Shown one piece after another: positions 9,365 through 18,313 of a stretch of DNA of 64,000 nt. The notes under the pieces were generated by a model. The model saw only the letters and a list, made by a program, of their open reading frames with translations, did not search any database and was not told the origin of the DNA. Source of the DNA: Burkholderia metallica. Lineage in GTDB: Bacteria; Pseudomonadota; Gammaproteobacteria; Burkholderiales; Burkholderiaceae. The translations under genes and the position numbers were made by a program. The stretch lies in NCBI RefSeq assembly GCF_902832845.1, contig NZ_CADFDB010000001.1, positions 124,001-188,000 of the forward strand, in the 5' to 3' direction. Numbering within the stretch: position 1 is the stretch's first letter; every line of letters starts with the position of its first letter.

Positions 9365-10090
9365 TCAGAGCGTCGCGAACAGCTTGCCCCAGCGCGTGAG
9401 CCCGCGCGTATCGACGCCCGCCATCCGCAACGCCTTCCACACCACGGTCGCGACCGTGTCATAAGCGGCGATCCCGGTCGCCTGCTCGAACGGCCCGACG
9501 AGATGCGCGGCATGCAGGTTCGTGCAGAACGTCGCCACCGCATCGGGTCGTGCTTGCGCGGTCTTGCGCATCAGCGCGGCGAGCTGCGTGTCGGGCACAT
9601 CCGCGAAGCTGGCGTTCTCGCGCAGCCCGAGATGCTGCTCGGCCACGCAATCGATGCCGAGCTGCGCGTACTGCCGCACGATCCGCTGCTGTACGTCGTC
9701 CAGATACGGCGTGACGAGGCCGAGCCGCCGCACGCCGGTGCGTTCGAGCAACTCGTTCAGCGCGAGTACCGATGTCGTCGCCGCAATGCCGGTCGCTTTC
9801 TCGATGCTGCGACACAGCGCGGCGTCGCGCTCGAAGCCGAGCCAGCCGGCCGACGTGCCGCTCCAGCCGATCACGTCCACGCGCGCGTCGGCGAGCTGGC
9901 GGGCCGCGACGAGGATGCGCGTCGCGTCGAACTGGTCGAGCGCGGCCTCGGTGAGCGCAATCTCGGTGACGGTGAAGCGCGCGAAATGCACGCTGACGCC
10001 CGGCAGCCCGGCGACGATCGCGGTCGTCAGCGGTTCGAGCGCGGTGTTCGACGACGGCGTCAGGATGCCGATGCGGATGCGCGGGTTCAT
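9365..10090 (-). CDS. Maleate isomerase / arylmalonate decarboxylase family enzyme (AMDase-like site)
   Basis: 241 residues, of the Asp/Glu racemase superfamily fold. Racemases and maleate isomerases of this fold use two cysteines. Here the N-terminal position carries Gly78-Thr79-Ser80 (IGWSGTSAGW), while the C-terminal cysteine is present (Cys189 in ATFCTNLHA). Tyr129 in TPYLDDV sits where the fold's oxyanion-hole tyrosine is expected. One cysteine plus a GTS loop is the arrangement known from arylmalonate decarboxylase (Gly74, Thr75, Ser76, Tyr126, Cys188), so decarboxylation or a related one-base reaction is more likely than classic racemisation (inference). It lies just downstream of the amidohydrolase at 10105 (14-base gap), so the two are probably cotranscribed. 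Confidence 0.7.
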   Translation of the reverse strand: MNPRIRIGILTPSSNTALEPLTTAIVAGLPGVSVHFARFTVTEIALTEAALDQFDATRILVAARQLADARVDVIGWSGTSAGWLGFERDAALCRSIEKATGIAATTSVLALNELLERTGVRRLGLVTPYLDDVQQRIVRQYAQLGIDCVAEQHLGLRENASFADVPDTQLAALMRKTAQARPDAVATFCTNLHAAHLVGPFEQATGIAAYDTVATVVWKALRMAGVDTRGLTRWGKLFATL

Positions 10091-10104
10091 CGCATGGCCC
10101 CGCG

Positions 10105-11487
10105 TCAGTCGAGCAACTGCCGCACGGCATCGACCGCGGCGCGGCGCAACGCAGCCAGGTCGAGGCCCGGAATCTCGCCGTTGTCCACCACGACGCGGCC
10201 GTTCACGACGGAGTACTTCACCGGCGCCGGTTCGCCCGCCGCAACCGGCGCGATCGCGTAGTCGTGGAAGCCGTTGAAGCGCGGCCCGCTCACGTCGTAC
10301 AGCACGAGATCGGCCGCTTGCCCGACGTCGAGCGTGCCGACCGCATCGAGCCCGAGCACGCGTGCGCCGCCTTGCGTGCCCCAGTGCAACACCTCCTCGG
10401 CGGTGGTTGCCGCCGCGCCGTGCGCCGCGCGATGCACGAGCCATGCGAAATTCGCTTCGTGCGTCATGCTGCCCGATTCGTTCGACGCGACGCCGTCGAC
10501 GCCGAGCGAGACCGGCACGCCGGCCGCTGCCATGCGCGGCGCGGGCGCGATGCCGCTGCCGAGCCGTGCATTGCTGACGGGGCAGTGCGAGCAGCCGGTG
10601 CCCGTTTCCGCGAGCATCGCGATTTCGTTCGCTTCGAGATGGACCAGGTGCGCGAACCATACGTCCGGGCCGAGCCATTCGTGTTCGGCGACGAACTCGA
10701 CCGGCAGCTTGCCGTAGCGTTCGCGGCAGAAATCGACGTAGCGCGTCGTTTCCGACAGATGCGAATGCAGCCGCAGGCCCATCCGGCGCGCCGCGCGCGC
10801 GACCTCGGGCAGCAGCTCGGGCGGCAGCGAGAAGGTCGGCGTGGTCGGCGCGACGACCACGCGGCGCATCGAGGCCGCGCCCGCATCGTGATAGCGTGCC
10901 TTCAGCCGCTCGATGTCGGCAAGCATCTGGTCGAGCGTCTCGGGCTGCAGCGCGGTGCCGGCGAAGCCGGGGTGATCGCCTGCCGCCTGCAGCGCGCCGC
11001 CGCGGCACAGCACGAAACGCATCCCGAAGCCGGCCGCTTCGTCGAACAGCAGGTCGCCGGTCTCGGTCGTGCCGCCCGCGTGATACAGGTAGTGATGATC
11101 GGCGCAGGTCGTCACGCCCGACAGCAGCAGTTCCGCGAAGCCGAGCCGGGCCGCGATGTGTGCGAGGTCCGGCGTGAAGCGCGCGACGCGCGGATACGGC
11201 ACCGCGGCAAGCCATTCCTGCAGGTCCGCGTTGATGCCGGCCGGCACCGCTTTCAGCAGGTTCTGGAACAGGTGGTGATGCGTGTTCACCCAGCCCGGGT
11301 AGACGACGCAGTCGGCGGCGTCGATCACGCGCTCGCCGGGTAGCGGCGCGAGGTCGGGCGCGATCGTGTCGATCCGGCCGTCGCGCACGCGCAGGTCGGT
11401 GCGGCCGAGCCGCGCGGCGTCGCCCGCACGGCCGCTCATGACCGCGATCGGGTTGCGGATCAGCAGTGAAGAAGAAGGAACGCTCAT
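10105..11487 (-). CDS. TRZ/ATZ-type amidohydrolase, 8-oxoguanine deaminase-like
   Basis: 460 residues with a GAGGAG ribosome site before the ATG at 11487. The cytosine/guanine-deaminase branch of the amidohydrolases is marked by PGWVNTHHHLFQNLL (first metal histidines), LRLHSHLSETTRYVD, FAHLVHL, HCPVSNARLGSG and SLGVDGVASNES. The TTCADHHYLYH segment resembles bacterial 8-oxoguanine deaminases, which convert 8-oxoguanine to urate. S-adenosylhomocysteine or aminotriazine hydrolases are alternatives. The gene directly downstream of it is the AMDase-like enzyme, and upstream lies an NCS2 nucleobase permease. That pairing supports deamination of an imported N-heterocycle. Confidence 0.75.
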   Translation of the reverse strand: MSVPSSSLLIRNPIAVMSGRAGDAARLGRTDLRVRDGRIDTIAPDLAPLPGERVIDAADCVVYPGWVNTHHHLFQNLLKAVPAGINADLQEWLAAVPYPRVARFTPDLAHIAARLGFAELLLSGVTTCADHHYLYHAGGTTETGDLLFDEAAGFGMRFVLCRGGALQAAGDHPGFAGTALQPETLDQMLADIERLKARYHDAGAASMRRVVVAPTTPTFSLPPELLPEVARAARRMGLRLHSHLSETTRYVDFCRERYGKLPVEFVAEHEWLGPDVWFAHLVHLEANEIAMLAETGTGCSHCPVSNARLGSGIAPAPRMAAAGVPVSLGVDGVASNESGSMTHEANFAWLVHRAAHGAAATTAEEVLHWGTQGGARVLGLDAVGTLDVGQAADLVLYDVSGPRFNGFHDYAIAPVAAGEPAPVKYSVVNGRVVVDNGEIPGLDLAALRRAAVDAVRQLLD

Positions 11488-11591
11488 GGTCGGGTCTCCT
11501 CGGATTCGGTTCGGGATTCGGAAGGGGAGGCTGGCCGGCCGTCATGCGCCGCATGGCGGCGCGGTGCCGCACGCGGCGCGGCCGGGCGCCG

Positions 11592-12965
11592 TCAGTCGCA
11601 CTCGCGCGCCATCGGGCTGCCGTGCGCGGCGTCGGCATGTGCGTGCGCATCGACCGGGTCGGTCGCCGGCACGCCGTTGAGCAGCGCGTTGAGCAAGACC
11701 GACACGAGGCACGCGAGCACGACGCCGCTGTGCAGGAACGGCTGCGTCCAGTCGGGCATGTGCGCGAACACCTTTGGCGCCATCACCGGAATCAGCGCGG
11801 TCGCGATCGTGAAGCCGACGATCAGCACGTTGTAGCGGTTGTTTTCGAAATCGACTTTCGCGAGCGTCTGCACGCCGGCCGCGACGACCACGCCGAACAT
11901 CGCGATGCCCGCGCCGCCGAGCGCGGCCGACGGTGTCGACGCGACGATCGCGCCGATCTTCGGCACCAGCGCGACGACGCACATCAGCACGCCGCTCACC
12001 GCGACGATCCAGCGGCTGCGCACGCCGGTCAGGATCACGAGCCCGACGTTCTCCATGAACGCGATGAACGGGAACGCGGCGAACGTTCCGGCGATCGCGC
12101 TCGCGACGCCGTTCGCACGCAGCCCGCGCACGACGTCCTCCTCGCTCACCTGCTTCTCGACGATGTCGCCGATCGCGACGAACAGGCCCATCGACTCCAC
12201 CATCTGCACGATCATCACGACGACCATCGTCAGCACCGGCACGATCGCGAACACCGGCGTGCCGAAGTGGAACGGGTAGGGCACGGTGAACCACGGCGCG
12301 GCCGCGACGTTCGTGAAGTTGCCCATCCCGAGCGCGATCGCGAGCAGGCTGCCGGCGACGAGCCCGATTAGCACCGACAGGTTGCGCAGGAACGCATTCG
12401 CGAAACGGTTGACCGCGAGGATCACGACCGCGACGACGAGCGCGACCGCGAGGAACGACAGCTCGCCGAACTGCAGCTTCGCCGCGTCGCCGCCGCCGGC
12501 CCACTGGTACGCGACCGGAAACAGCTGCAGCCCGATCACGGTAACGATGCAGCCCGTCACGACCGGCGGGAACAGGCGGCGCAGCCGGCCGACCAGCGGC
12601 GCGGCGAAGGTCGTGATGATGCCCGCGCCGATCACCGCGCCGCACACGCCGGCGAACCCCACGCCCGGCGTCAGGCCGATCGCGATCACGGGGCCGACGC
12701 TGCTGAACGCGACGCCCTGCAGGATCGGCAGCCGCACGCCGAGCTTCCAGACACCGACCGTCTGCAGGATCGTCGAGATGCCGGAACAGAACAGCGCGGT
12801 GCTGATCAGCACGGTGGTGTCGGCGGGCGACATCTTCAGCGCCGACGCGACGATCAGCGGCACCGCGATCGCGCCGATATACGCGACGAGCATGTGCTGC
12901 AGGCCGAGCGTCAGCATCTGGCGGCGCGGCAGGACCCGATCGACGGGATGTGAGGCAGAGTTCAT
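11592..12965 (-). CDS. NCS2-family nucleobase:cation symporter (xanthine/urate-type permease)
   Basis: 457 residues. The ATG at 12965 is preferred over one six bases upstream because AGGAG then lies eight bases before it. Family landmarks are LGLQHMLVAYIGAI near the N-terminus and the NCS2 signature FMENVGLVILTGVRS in the second half, with about 12-14 hydrophobic spans. NCS2 proteins import purines, urate or uracil with protons or sodium. Its position between the CobW-type gene and the 8-oxoguanine deaminase-like gene suggests it imports the heterocyclic substrate of this cluster. Confidence 0.85.
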   Translation of the reverse strand: MNSASHPVDRVLPRRQMLTLGLQHMLVAYIGAIAVPLIVASALKMSPADTTVLISTALFCSGISTILQTVGVWKLGVRLPILQGVAFSSVGPVIAIGLTPGVGFAGVCGAVIGAGIITTFAAPLVGRLRRLFPPVVTGCIVTVIGLQLFPVAYQWAGGGDAAKLQFGELSFLAVALVVAVVILAVNRFANAFLRNLSVLIGLVAGSLLAIALGMGNFTNVAAAPWFTVPYPFHFGTPVFAIVPVLTMVVVMIVQMVESMGLFVAIGDIVEKQVSEEDVVRGLRANGVASAIAGTFAAFPFIAFMENVGLVILTGVRSRWIVAVSGVLMCVVALVPKIGAIVASTPSAALGGAGIAMFGVVVAAGVQTLAKVDFENNRYNVLIVGFTIATALIPVMAPKVFAHMPDWTQPFLHSGVVLACLVSVLLNALLNGVPATDPVDAHAHADAAHGSPMARECD

Positions 12966-13026
12966 GGGCATGTCTCCTGAGGTTCGTTATCGGGCGGGCG
13001 CGCGATGCGCCCGCCTGGCGTGCCCG

Positions 13027-14142
13027 TCAGGCCGCGACCGGCGCGGCGAGACAGGCATGGAAACGGTCGGTCAGCGCGGCGCGATCGAGATCGCGGCCGA
13101 TGAAAACGATGCGCGACGAGCGCGGCTCGCACCCCCACGCCTGCGCGGCGCGCAACTCGATCACGCCGTGCACGCCCTGCAGCACGTAGCGCTGCGCGCG
13201 GCCCTGCACGGCGAGGATGCCCTTCATCCGGAACAGGTTCGCGGTGTCGGCGTGGCGCAGCTCGCCGAGCCAAGCTTCGAGCGCGTCGAGATCGATGTCG
13301 GCTTCGACTTCGATGCCGACCGACGACACGCTTTCGTCGTGTTCGTGGTGGTCGTGATCGTCGTCGTGTGCGTGCGCGGCGTGATCGTCGTGCGCAGGGT
13401 CGTGGCTGTCGTCATGCGTGTGCGCGTGTTCGTCCGCATGCGCGGCGTCGGCGTGCAGGCCGTCGCTCTCGACGAGAATCTGCGCGAATTCGTTCGCGCC
13501 GATGCCGAGGATGCGGTCGAGATCGACCTGCGCATAACTCGACGTGACGATCTCCGCCGTCGCGTTGAGCCCGCGCAGCCGCGCGGTCAGTGCGTCGACA
13601 TCCGGCGCGTCGACGAGGTCGACCTTGTTGATCACGATCCGGTCCGCGCAGACGATCTGGTCGACCGCCTGGTTGTCGCGGCCGTCGAGCACGAGATCGT
13701 CGAGGTGCGCGCGGATATGTTTCGCGTCGACCATCGTGACGACCGCGTCGAGCGCGACTTCCTTCGCGATCGGATCGTCGAGGAAGAAGGTCTGCGCGAC
13801 CGGATACGGATCGGCGAGCCCGCTCGTCTCGACGATGATGTGATCGAGCCGGTCGGGCCGCGCGACGAGCATCCGCACGATCCGCACGAGATCCTCGCGC
13901 ACCGCGCCGACGCAGCACACGCAGCCGTTCGTCATCTCGTAGATTTCCTCGGTCGATTCGAGCACGAGGCCGCCGTCGATGCCGATCTCGCCGAACTCGT
14001 TCTCGATCACCGCGATCTTGCGGCCGTGCTTCTCGCGCAGGATGTAGTTCAGCAGCGTGGTCTTGCCCGCGCCGAGAAAGCCTGTGAGCACGGTGACCGG
14101 AATCTTCTGGACGTCGCTGTGGGTGGTGTGGATGTGGGTCAT
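13027..14142 (-). CDS. CobW/P47K-family GTPase metallochaperone with His-rich loop
   Basis: 371 residues. The start at 14142 overlaps the stop of the ubiX-like gene (ATGA). Visible motifs are Walker A GFLGAGKT (residues 21-28), the family metal site CVCC (Cys74, Cys76, Cys77), NKVDLVD for guanine recognition, and a CobW C-terminal domain with [12 protein letters not shown]. Between the two domains lies a very His/Asp-rich stretch (roughly residues 245-285) with repeated HAHTHDD, HDPAHDD and [12 protein letters not shown] elements. COG0523 proteins load zinc, cobalt or iron into client enzymes. Being coupled to ubiX/ubiD and two amidohydrolases, it probably serves the metal-dependent enzymes of this cluster rather than general zinc stress. 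Confidence 0.85.
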   Translation of the reverse strand: MTHIHTTHSDVQKIPVTVLTGFLGAGKTTLLNYILREKHGRKIAVIENEFGEIGIDGGLVLESTEEIYEMTNGCVCCVGAVREDLVRIVRMLVARPDRLDHIIVETSGLADPYPVAQTFFLDDPIAKEVALDAVVTMVDAKHIRAHLDDLVLDGRDNQAVDQIVCADRIVINKVDLVDAPDVDALTARLRGLNATAEIVTSSYAQVDLDRILGIGANEFAQILVESDGLHADAAHADEHAHTHDDSHDPAHDDHAAHAHDDDHDHHEHDESVSSVGIEVEADIDLDALEAWLGELRHADTANLFRMKGILAVQGRAQRYVLQGVHGVIELRAAQAWGCEPRSSRIVFIGRDLDRAALTDRFHACLAAPVAA

Positions 14143-14753
14143 GATGCGTCTCCGTTGAGTCGGTTGGGCTGCCGGTTCGGCTGTGATGCGGTTTCTTTCC
14201 AGCGATGGACGGTGCGGGAATCGAGGTCGAACAGGTCGAGCACGCGGCCGAGCGTGTGATCGATCATCTGGTCGAGCGAAGCGGGGCGCGCGTAGAACGC
14301 CGGCACCGGCGGCGCGACGATCGCGCCCATCTCCGTGACGGCGGCCATGTTGCGCAGATGCATGAGCGTGTACGGCGTCTCTCTCGCGAGCAGCACGAGC
14401 CGGCGGCGCTCCTTCAGCACGACGTCGGCCGCGCGCGCGATCAGGCCCGACGACAGGCCGCTCGCGATTTCGGCGAGCGTCTTCATCGAGCACGGCGCGA
14501 CGATCATCCCGAGCGTGCGGAACGAGCCGCTCGAAACCGGCGCGGCGATGTCGTCGCTGCGGTACAGCACGCTCGCGAGCGCGGCGACGTCGGACAGCTT
14601 GAAGTCGGTCTCGTGCGTCATCGTCAGCGCGGCGGCGCGCGACACGACCACGTGCGTCTCGATGTCGAGCTCGCGCAGCAGCGCGAGCAGCCGCATTCCG
14701 TACACGAAGCCGGACGCGCCGCTGATGCCGACCACGAGCCGCCGCGCGCTCAT
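14139..14753 (-). CDS. ubiX: UbiX-like flavin prenyltransferase
   Basis: 204 residues from the ATG at 14753, overlapping the UbiD gene by four bases (ATGA) and CobW by four bases. The flavoprotein fold begins [17 protein letters not shown]. The later [26 protein letters not shown] and [15 protein letters not shown] (quoted as conserved patches) are typical of UbiX/Pad1 proteins. UbiX attaches a dimethylallyl group to reduced FMN, making the prenylated FMN that UbiD decarboxylases need. A dedicated copy next to a UbiD gene is common in catabolic clusters, so this is likely not the housekeeping ubiquinone copy. The C-terminus has a poorly conserved Asn/Pro-rich tail. Confidence 0.85.
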   Translation of the reverse strand: MSARRLVVGISGASGFVYGMRLLALLRELDIETHVVVSRAAALTMTHETDFKLSDVAALASVLYRSDDIAAPVSSGSFRTLGMIVAPCSMKTLAEIASGLSSGLIARAADVVLKERRRLVLLARETPYTLMHLRNMAAVTEMGAIVAPPVPAFYARPASLDQMIDHTLGRVLDLFDLDSRTVHRWKETASQPNRQPNRLNGDAS

Positions 14754-16144
14754 CGCGCGGCTCCGCCGAGCCGGGCGATCGCCTGCGCGGCGCGCTGCAT
14801 CGCGGCGTCGCCCACACGCGCGCGCACGCCGTCGAAGTGCGAGCCGCGCGTCGCGTCGATGCCCATCCGTGACGTCGTGCCGTCGGCCGACGACGACGGA
14901 TCGAGCGGGCTGCCCGGTAGCCCGTCGACGACGAACAGGTCGCGGTGCGGCTGGAAGTGCGTCGCGATCGCCCACAGCACCTGCGCGTCGTCGGTGATGT
15001 CGACGTCGCTGTCGACCGCGACGACGTTCTTCAGGTACGGGTCCCAGCCGAGCAGCGCGAGCATGATCTGGCGCGCTTCGCCGTCGCGCGACTGCTTCAG
15101 CGCGACGTAGCAGTGAAAGTGCGTGCCGGAGTTCGGGTAGTGAATGGCGATGACCGACGGAAAGCGCGCCTTCAGCTTCTCGCTCATCTCGGCTTCGCGC
15201 GGCAGCCGCGCGAGCGTCAGATGCTCCGCGTACGGGCCGCCGACCACGTCGACGAGCCACGCGTCGTCGCGCCGCATCATCGCGTCGATGCGCAACACGT
15301 TGTTGGTCGAGCGGTCCGACGAATAGCCGGTGAATTCGCCGAACGGGCCTTCTTCGGCATGCGCGTCGGGATCGATCGTGCCTTCGAGCACGAACTCGGC
15401 GGCGGCGGGCACGCCGATGCCGTGGCGCGGCGTGCGCACGAGCTGCAGCGGCGCGCCGAACAGGCCGCCCGCGATCGCGCGCTCGTCCGCACCGAACGGC
15501 AAACGCGCGGCGGCCGCGAGCATGAACAGCGGATGCGCGCCGATCACCATCGCGACTTTCAGCGTGTCGCCGCGCGCCTTCGCGGTCTGCAGCATGCGCC
15601 ACAGATGGCCGCGCGAATGCAGGCTCGTCGCCAGCGCGTTGCGCGCATGCGGCATCGAGCGGTGGTAGCTGAGGTTCGCGACGCCCGTCACCGGATCTTC
15701 GGCGACGATCACCGCGTTGGTCACGTACGGCCCGCGATCGGTTTCGAAGTGGCGGATCATCGGCAACCGTGCGAGATCGACCGCATCGCCTTCGACGACG
15801 TGATCGAGCACCGGGCCGCGCGGCACGACGACCGGCGCGACGGGCGCGTTCGCCCGCTGCTGCCATGCGTCGAACAGCCCGTTCGCATCGACGCCGAACA
15901 ACCGGCCGATCCGCGTGCGGCAAGCAAAGACGTTGGTGACGAGCGGCGTCGACAGGCCGTCGATGCGCTCGCAGACGAGCATTTCGTGCCGGCCGCGCGC
16001 AGCGAGCGACGCGACGACGGCGGTGACGTCCTGGTCGGCGGACAGCGGCTGTGCGATCGTCAGCACGTCGTCCGGAAAGTGTTCGCGATACGCGGTCGCG
16101 AAGTGATGGAAATCCTGCTGCTCGGCAAAAAGACTGGACGCCAT
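14750..16144 (-). CDS. UbiD-family prenyl-FMN-dependent (de)carboxylase
   Basis: 464 residues from the ATG at 16144. The frame stays open upstream, but UbiD similarity starts at [15 protein letters not shown]. Catalytic and cofactor residues seen in fungal Fdc1 have counterparts here: Asn157 and Arg162 in NLSYHRSM, and Glu265 and Glu270 in [11 protein letters not shown]. Such enzymes reversibly decarboxylate aromatic, heteroaromatic or alpha,beta-unsaturated acids. The gene is translationally coupled to its ubiX partner and lies directly downstream of two amidohydrolases. With an NCS2 permease and a deaminase in the same run, a heteroaromatic carboxylate is a reasonable guess, but the substrate cannot be read from sequence. 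Confidence 0.85.
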   Translation of the reverse strand: MASSLFAEQQDFHHFATAYREHFPDDVLTIAQPLSADQDVTAVVASLAARGRHEMLVCERIDGLSTPLVTNVFACRTRIGRLFGVDANGLFDAWQQRANAPVAPVVVPRGPVLDHVVEGDAVDLARLPMIRHFETDRGPYVTNAVIVAEDPVTGVANLSYHRSMPHARNALATSLHSRGHLWRMLQTAKARGDTLKVAMVIGAHPLFMLAAAARLPFGADERAIAGGLFGAPLQLVRTPRHGIGVPAAAEFVLEGTIDPDAHAEEGPFGEFTGYSSDRSTNNVLRIDAMMRRDDAWLVDVVGGPYAEHLTLARLPREAEMSEKLKARFPSVIAIHYPNSGTHFHCYVALKQSRDGEARQIMLALLGWDPYLKNVVAVDSDVDITDDAQVLWAIATHFQPHRDLFVVDGLPGSPLDPSSSADGTTSRMGIDATRGSHFDGVRARVGDAAMQRAAQAIARLGGAAR

Positions 16145-16224
16145 GATGCACTCCGTCGGATACGGAAGAGGAAAGGCCGGACCGCGCGCAGGTGGCGGCA
16201 GGACGCGATCCGGCTGCCGGCGCG

Positions 16225-17130
16225 TTACACGTAGGTCGCCGTCAGGCGCTTCTGCGCTTCGTCGAGATCCTTCGGCGGCCGGGTCGGCTCGATGCCGACG
16301 AGGCGGGCGATGTTGTTGCCCATGTAGTCCTCGAGGCCGTCCTCGTCGAGATCCATCCCCTGCGGCGCGGGCCCGCACAGCATCTCCAGCTCGCGCAGCC
16401 ACATGCCGGGCTCGTTCGGCGGCGAATCGGTGCCGAACACGATCTTGTTGCGCGGCAGCTCGCGGGCGAACTCGACGATCCGCGACTGGTAGCACCAGCC
16501 CGATTCGCAGTACACGTTCGGCGTATCCATCGCCATCCAGAACGCTTCGAACGAGTAGTTTCCGCCCGTCTGGATTCCGAAGTGACCGATGATGAAGTTC
16601 ACCATCGGAAACTCGCGGATGATCGGGTAGAACTGCGTCGGGATCGTGTACGGGCCGTCACCGGTGTGGATCAGCACGACGATGTTGTACTTCGCGCAGA
16701 CCTTCATCGCGGGGCGCAGCCAGTCGAGCGCGCGATCGGGCCGGTAGCCGTGCATGTTCGCGTGCAGCTTCACCATCTTGAAGCCGTACTCCTTGATGTG
16801 GAATTCGAGCTCCGCCGCGCCGTTCTCCGGGCCCCAGCGCGGGTTGTACGTGAAGTTGCCGATGAAGCGGTCCGGGTATTTCTGCGTGAGTTCGGCGATG
16901 TACGCCATGTAGTCGCGGATGCCTTCGCGGCCGCGGCGGTTGCCGTCGCGATAGCCGGTGTTGCCCGGCGGCGGCTGGATGAAGCCCATGTCGATGCGGC
17001 GCGGCTTGCCGTTGATGATGTAAGGGCCGTCCATCATCTTCAGCAGGCGTTCGCCGGTGAACGGTTCGCCGGTGTGGCGCCACGCCTCGTCGACGAGGTT
17101 GGTCGGGTGCAGGTGCGTATCGATGATCAT
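16225..17130 (-). CDS. Amidohydrolase-2 family protein (intact metal site), first of two tandem paralogs
   Basis: 301 residues. The N-terminus MIIDTHLHP carries the HxH metal pair (His6, His8). Further ligands fit HTGDG, IIGHFGIQTGG and the late FGTDSPPNEPG. The ACMSD/gamma-resorcylate decarboxylase family has this layout and includes both non-oxidative decarboxylases and hydrolases. It is very similar along its full length to the protein encoded at 17167-18072, so the pair arose by tandem duplication. The two genes are separated by 36 bases and are followed by ubiD. Its reaction is unknown; the family and the neighbours suggest decarboxylation or hydrolysis of a ring compound. Confidence 0.8.
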   Translation of the reverse strand: MIIDTHLHPTNLVDEAWRHTGEPFTGERLLKMMDGPYIINGKPRRIDMGFIQPPPGNTGYRDGNRRGREGIRDYMAYIAELTQKYPDRFIGNFTYNPRWGPENGAAELEFHIKEYGFKMVKLHANMHGYRPDRALDWLRPAMKVCAKYNIVVLIHTGDGPYTIPTQFYPIIREFPMVNFIIGHFGIQTGGNYSFEAFWMAMDTPNVYCESGWCYQSRIVEFARELPRNKIVFGTDSPPNEPGMWLRELEMLCGPAPQGMDLDEDGLEDYMGNNIARLVGIEPTRPPKDLDEAQKRLTATYV

Positions 17131-17166
17131 GCAATGCTCCGGAATCGGGAGAGAGGGGCGCGGGCG

Positions 17167-18072
17167 TCAGGCGGCGGCAAGCAGCGCCTTCGCTTCGTCG
17201 ACGGTGCGCGGCGCGGGCGTCGGTTCGAGACCGATCATCCGGGCCGTGTTGTTGCCGAGGTAGTCCTCGAGCGTGTCCTCGTCGAGATTCATCCCTTGCG
17301 GCGGATCGAAGCAGAGCACTTCGAGCAGGCGCAGCCACATGCCGGGCTCGTTCGGCGGCGTGTCTGAGCCGAACAGGATCTTGTGCTTCGGCAGCACCTT
17401 CGCGAATTCGACGATGCGCGACTGCAGGCACCAACCGGATTCGCAATACACGTTCGGCAGGTCCATCGCGAGCTGGAACGGCTCGAAGCAGTACACGCCG
17501 CCCGTCTGCACGCCGAAGTGCGCCATGATGAAATTGACGGTCGGGAATTCCTTGATCATCGGCACCCACTCGGTCGGGATGCTGTACGGGCCGTCGCCGG
17601 TGTGCAGCTTCACGAGCACGCCGAGTTCCGCGCATTTCTTCAGCGCGGGGCGCAGCCAGTCGAGCGCGCGATCGGGGCGATACGCGTGCATGTTGGCCTG
17701 GAACTGCACCATCTTGAAGCCGAGCTTGCGCACGTAGTGATCGATCGCATTGACGCCGTTCTCCACGCCGCAGCGCGGGTTGTAGACGAAGCAGCCGATG
17801 AAGCGGTCGGGATGTCTGCGCACCATCTCGACCGTGTACGCCATGTATGCGTCGATCGATTCGGTGCCCGACTTTTCGCCGTCGGTATAGGTATAGATGG
17901 TGTTGCCTTGCGGCGGCTGGATGAATGCCTTGTCGACGCGGCGCGGCTTGCCGTTGATGAGGAACGGGCCGTTCATCGTCTCGATCAGGCGCTCGCCGGT
18001 GAACGGCGGGCCGTCGTGACGCCACGCGAGGTCGACGAGATTCGTCGGGTAACAGCTGGTGTCGATGATCAT
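17167..18072 (-). CDS. Amidohydrolase-2 family paralog lacking the HxH metal motif
   Basis: 301 residues, collinear with the protein at 16225-17130. It begins MIIDTSCYP: the residues matching His6 and His8 of the sister protein are Ser6 and Tyr8, so the HxH metal pair is gone. The other putative ligand motifs remain (LHTGDG, MAHFGVQTGG, FGSDTPPNEPG). The reading frame is intact and composition is ordinary, so this is not a decaying pseudogene. It may be a non-catalytic partner of the sister protein or may use an altered metal site (inference). It is the first gene of the leftward cluster, with the divergent LysR gene at 18314. Confidence 0.8.
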   Translation of the reverse strand: MIIDTSCYPTNLVDLAWRHDGPPFTGERLIETMNGPFLINGKPRRVDKAFIQPPQGNTIYTYTDGEKSGTESIDAYMAYTVEMVRRHPDRFIGCFVYNPRCGVENGVNAIDHYVRKLGFKMVQFQANMHAYRPDRALDWLRPALKKCAELGVLVKLHTGDGPYSIPTEWVPMIKEFPTVNFIMAHFGVQTGGVYCFEPFQLAMDLPNVYCESGWCLQSRIVEFAKVLPKHKILFGSDTPPNEPGMWLRLLEVLCFDPPQGMNLDEDTLEDYLGNNTARMIGLEPTPAPRTVDEAKALLAAA

Positions 18073-18313
18073 CTACTCGATCTCCTTGAGAGGAACCGGA
18101 AAAGCCGGTTGCCGGATCGCGGGCAGGCACGTCGATGAAGCGACCCTGTCGGTCGGATTCATGCGGCCTTTTGCAAGGCGCCTTTTTTGGCGCCTTCCCC
18201 TCGCCGGCATCGAGTGACACACTTCGACGTGCACTGCTGCTTGGGACCGAGTGTCACCAGCCGAATGTGCTCTGTACAATATTTTTTACTGACGTTCTTG
18301 ATACGTTTGCGAT
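18073..18313. promoter_or_regulatory. Divergent control region between amidohydrolase operon and LysR gene
   Basis: This 241-base region separates two divergent genes. It holds a pair GTGACAC (18214-18220) and GTGTCAC (18251-18257) forming an inverted repeat. Both copies sit in a CGAGTGWCAC context, so they also read as a near-direct repeat. The right copy is followed by a TACAATATT element before the LysR ATG. A separate 8-bp hairpin, AAGGCGCC/GGCGCCTT with a six-T loop (18175-18196), lies on the operon side and would be in the operon leader. Binding of the LysR protein here is inferred from the usual divergent arrangement. Confidence 0.45.
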
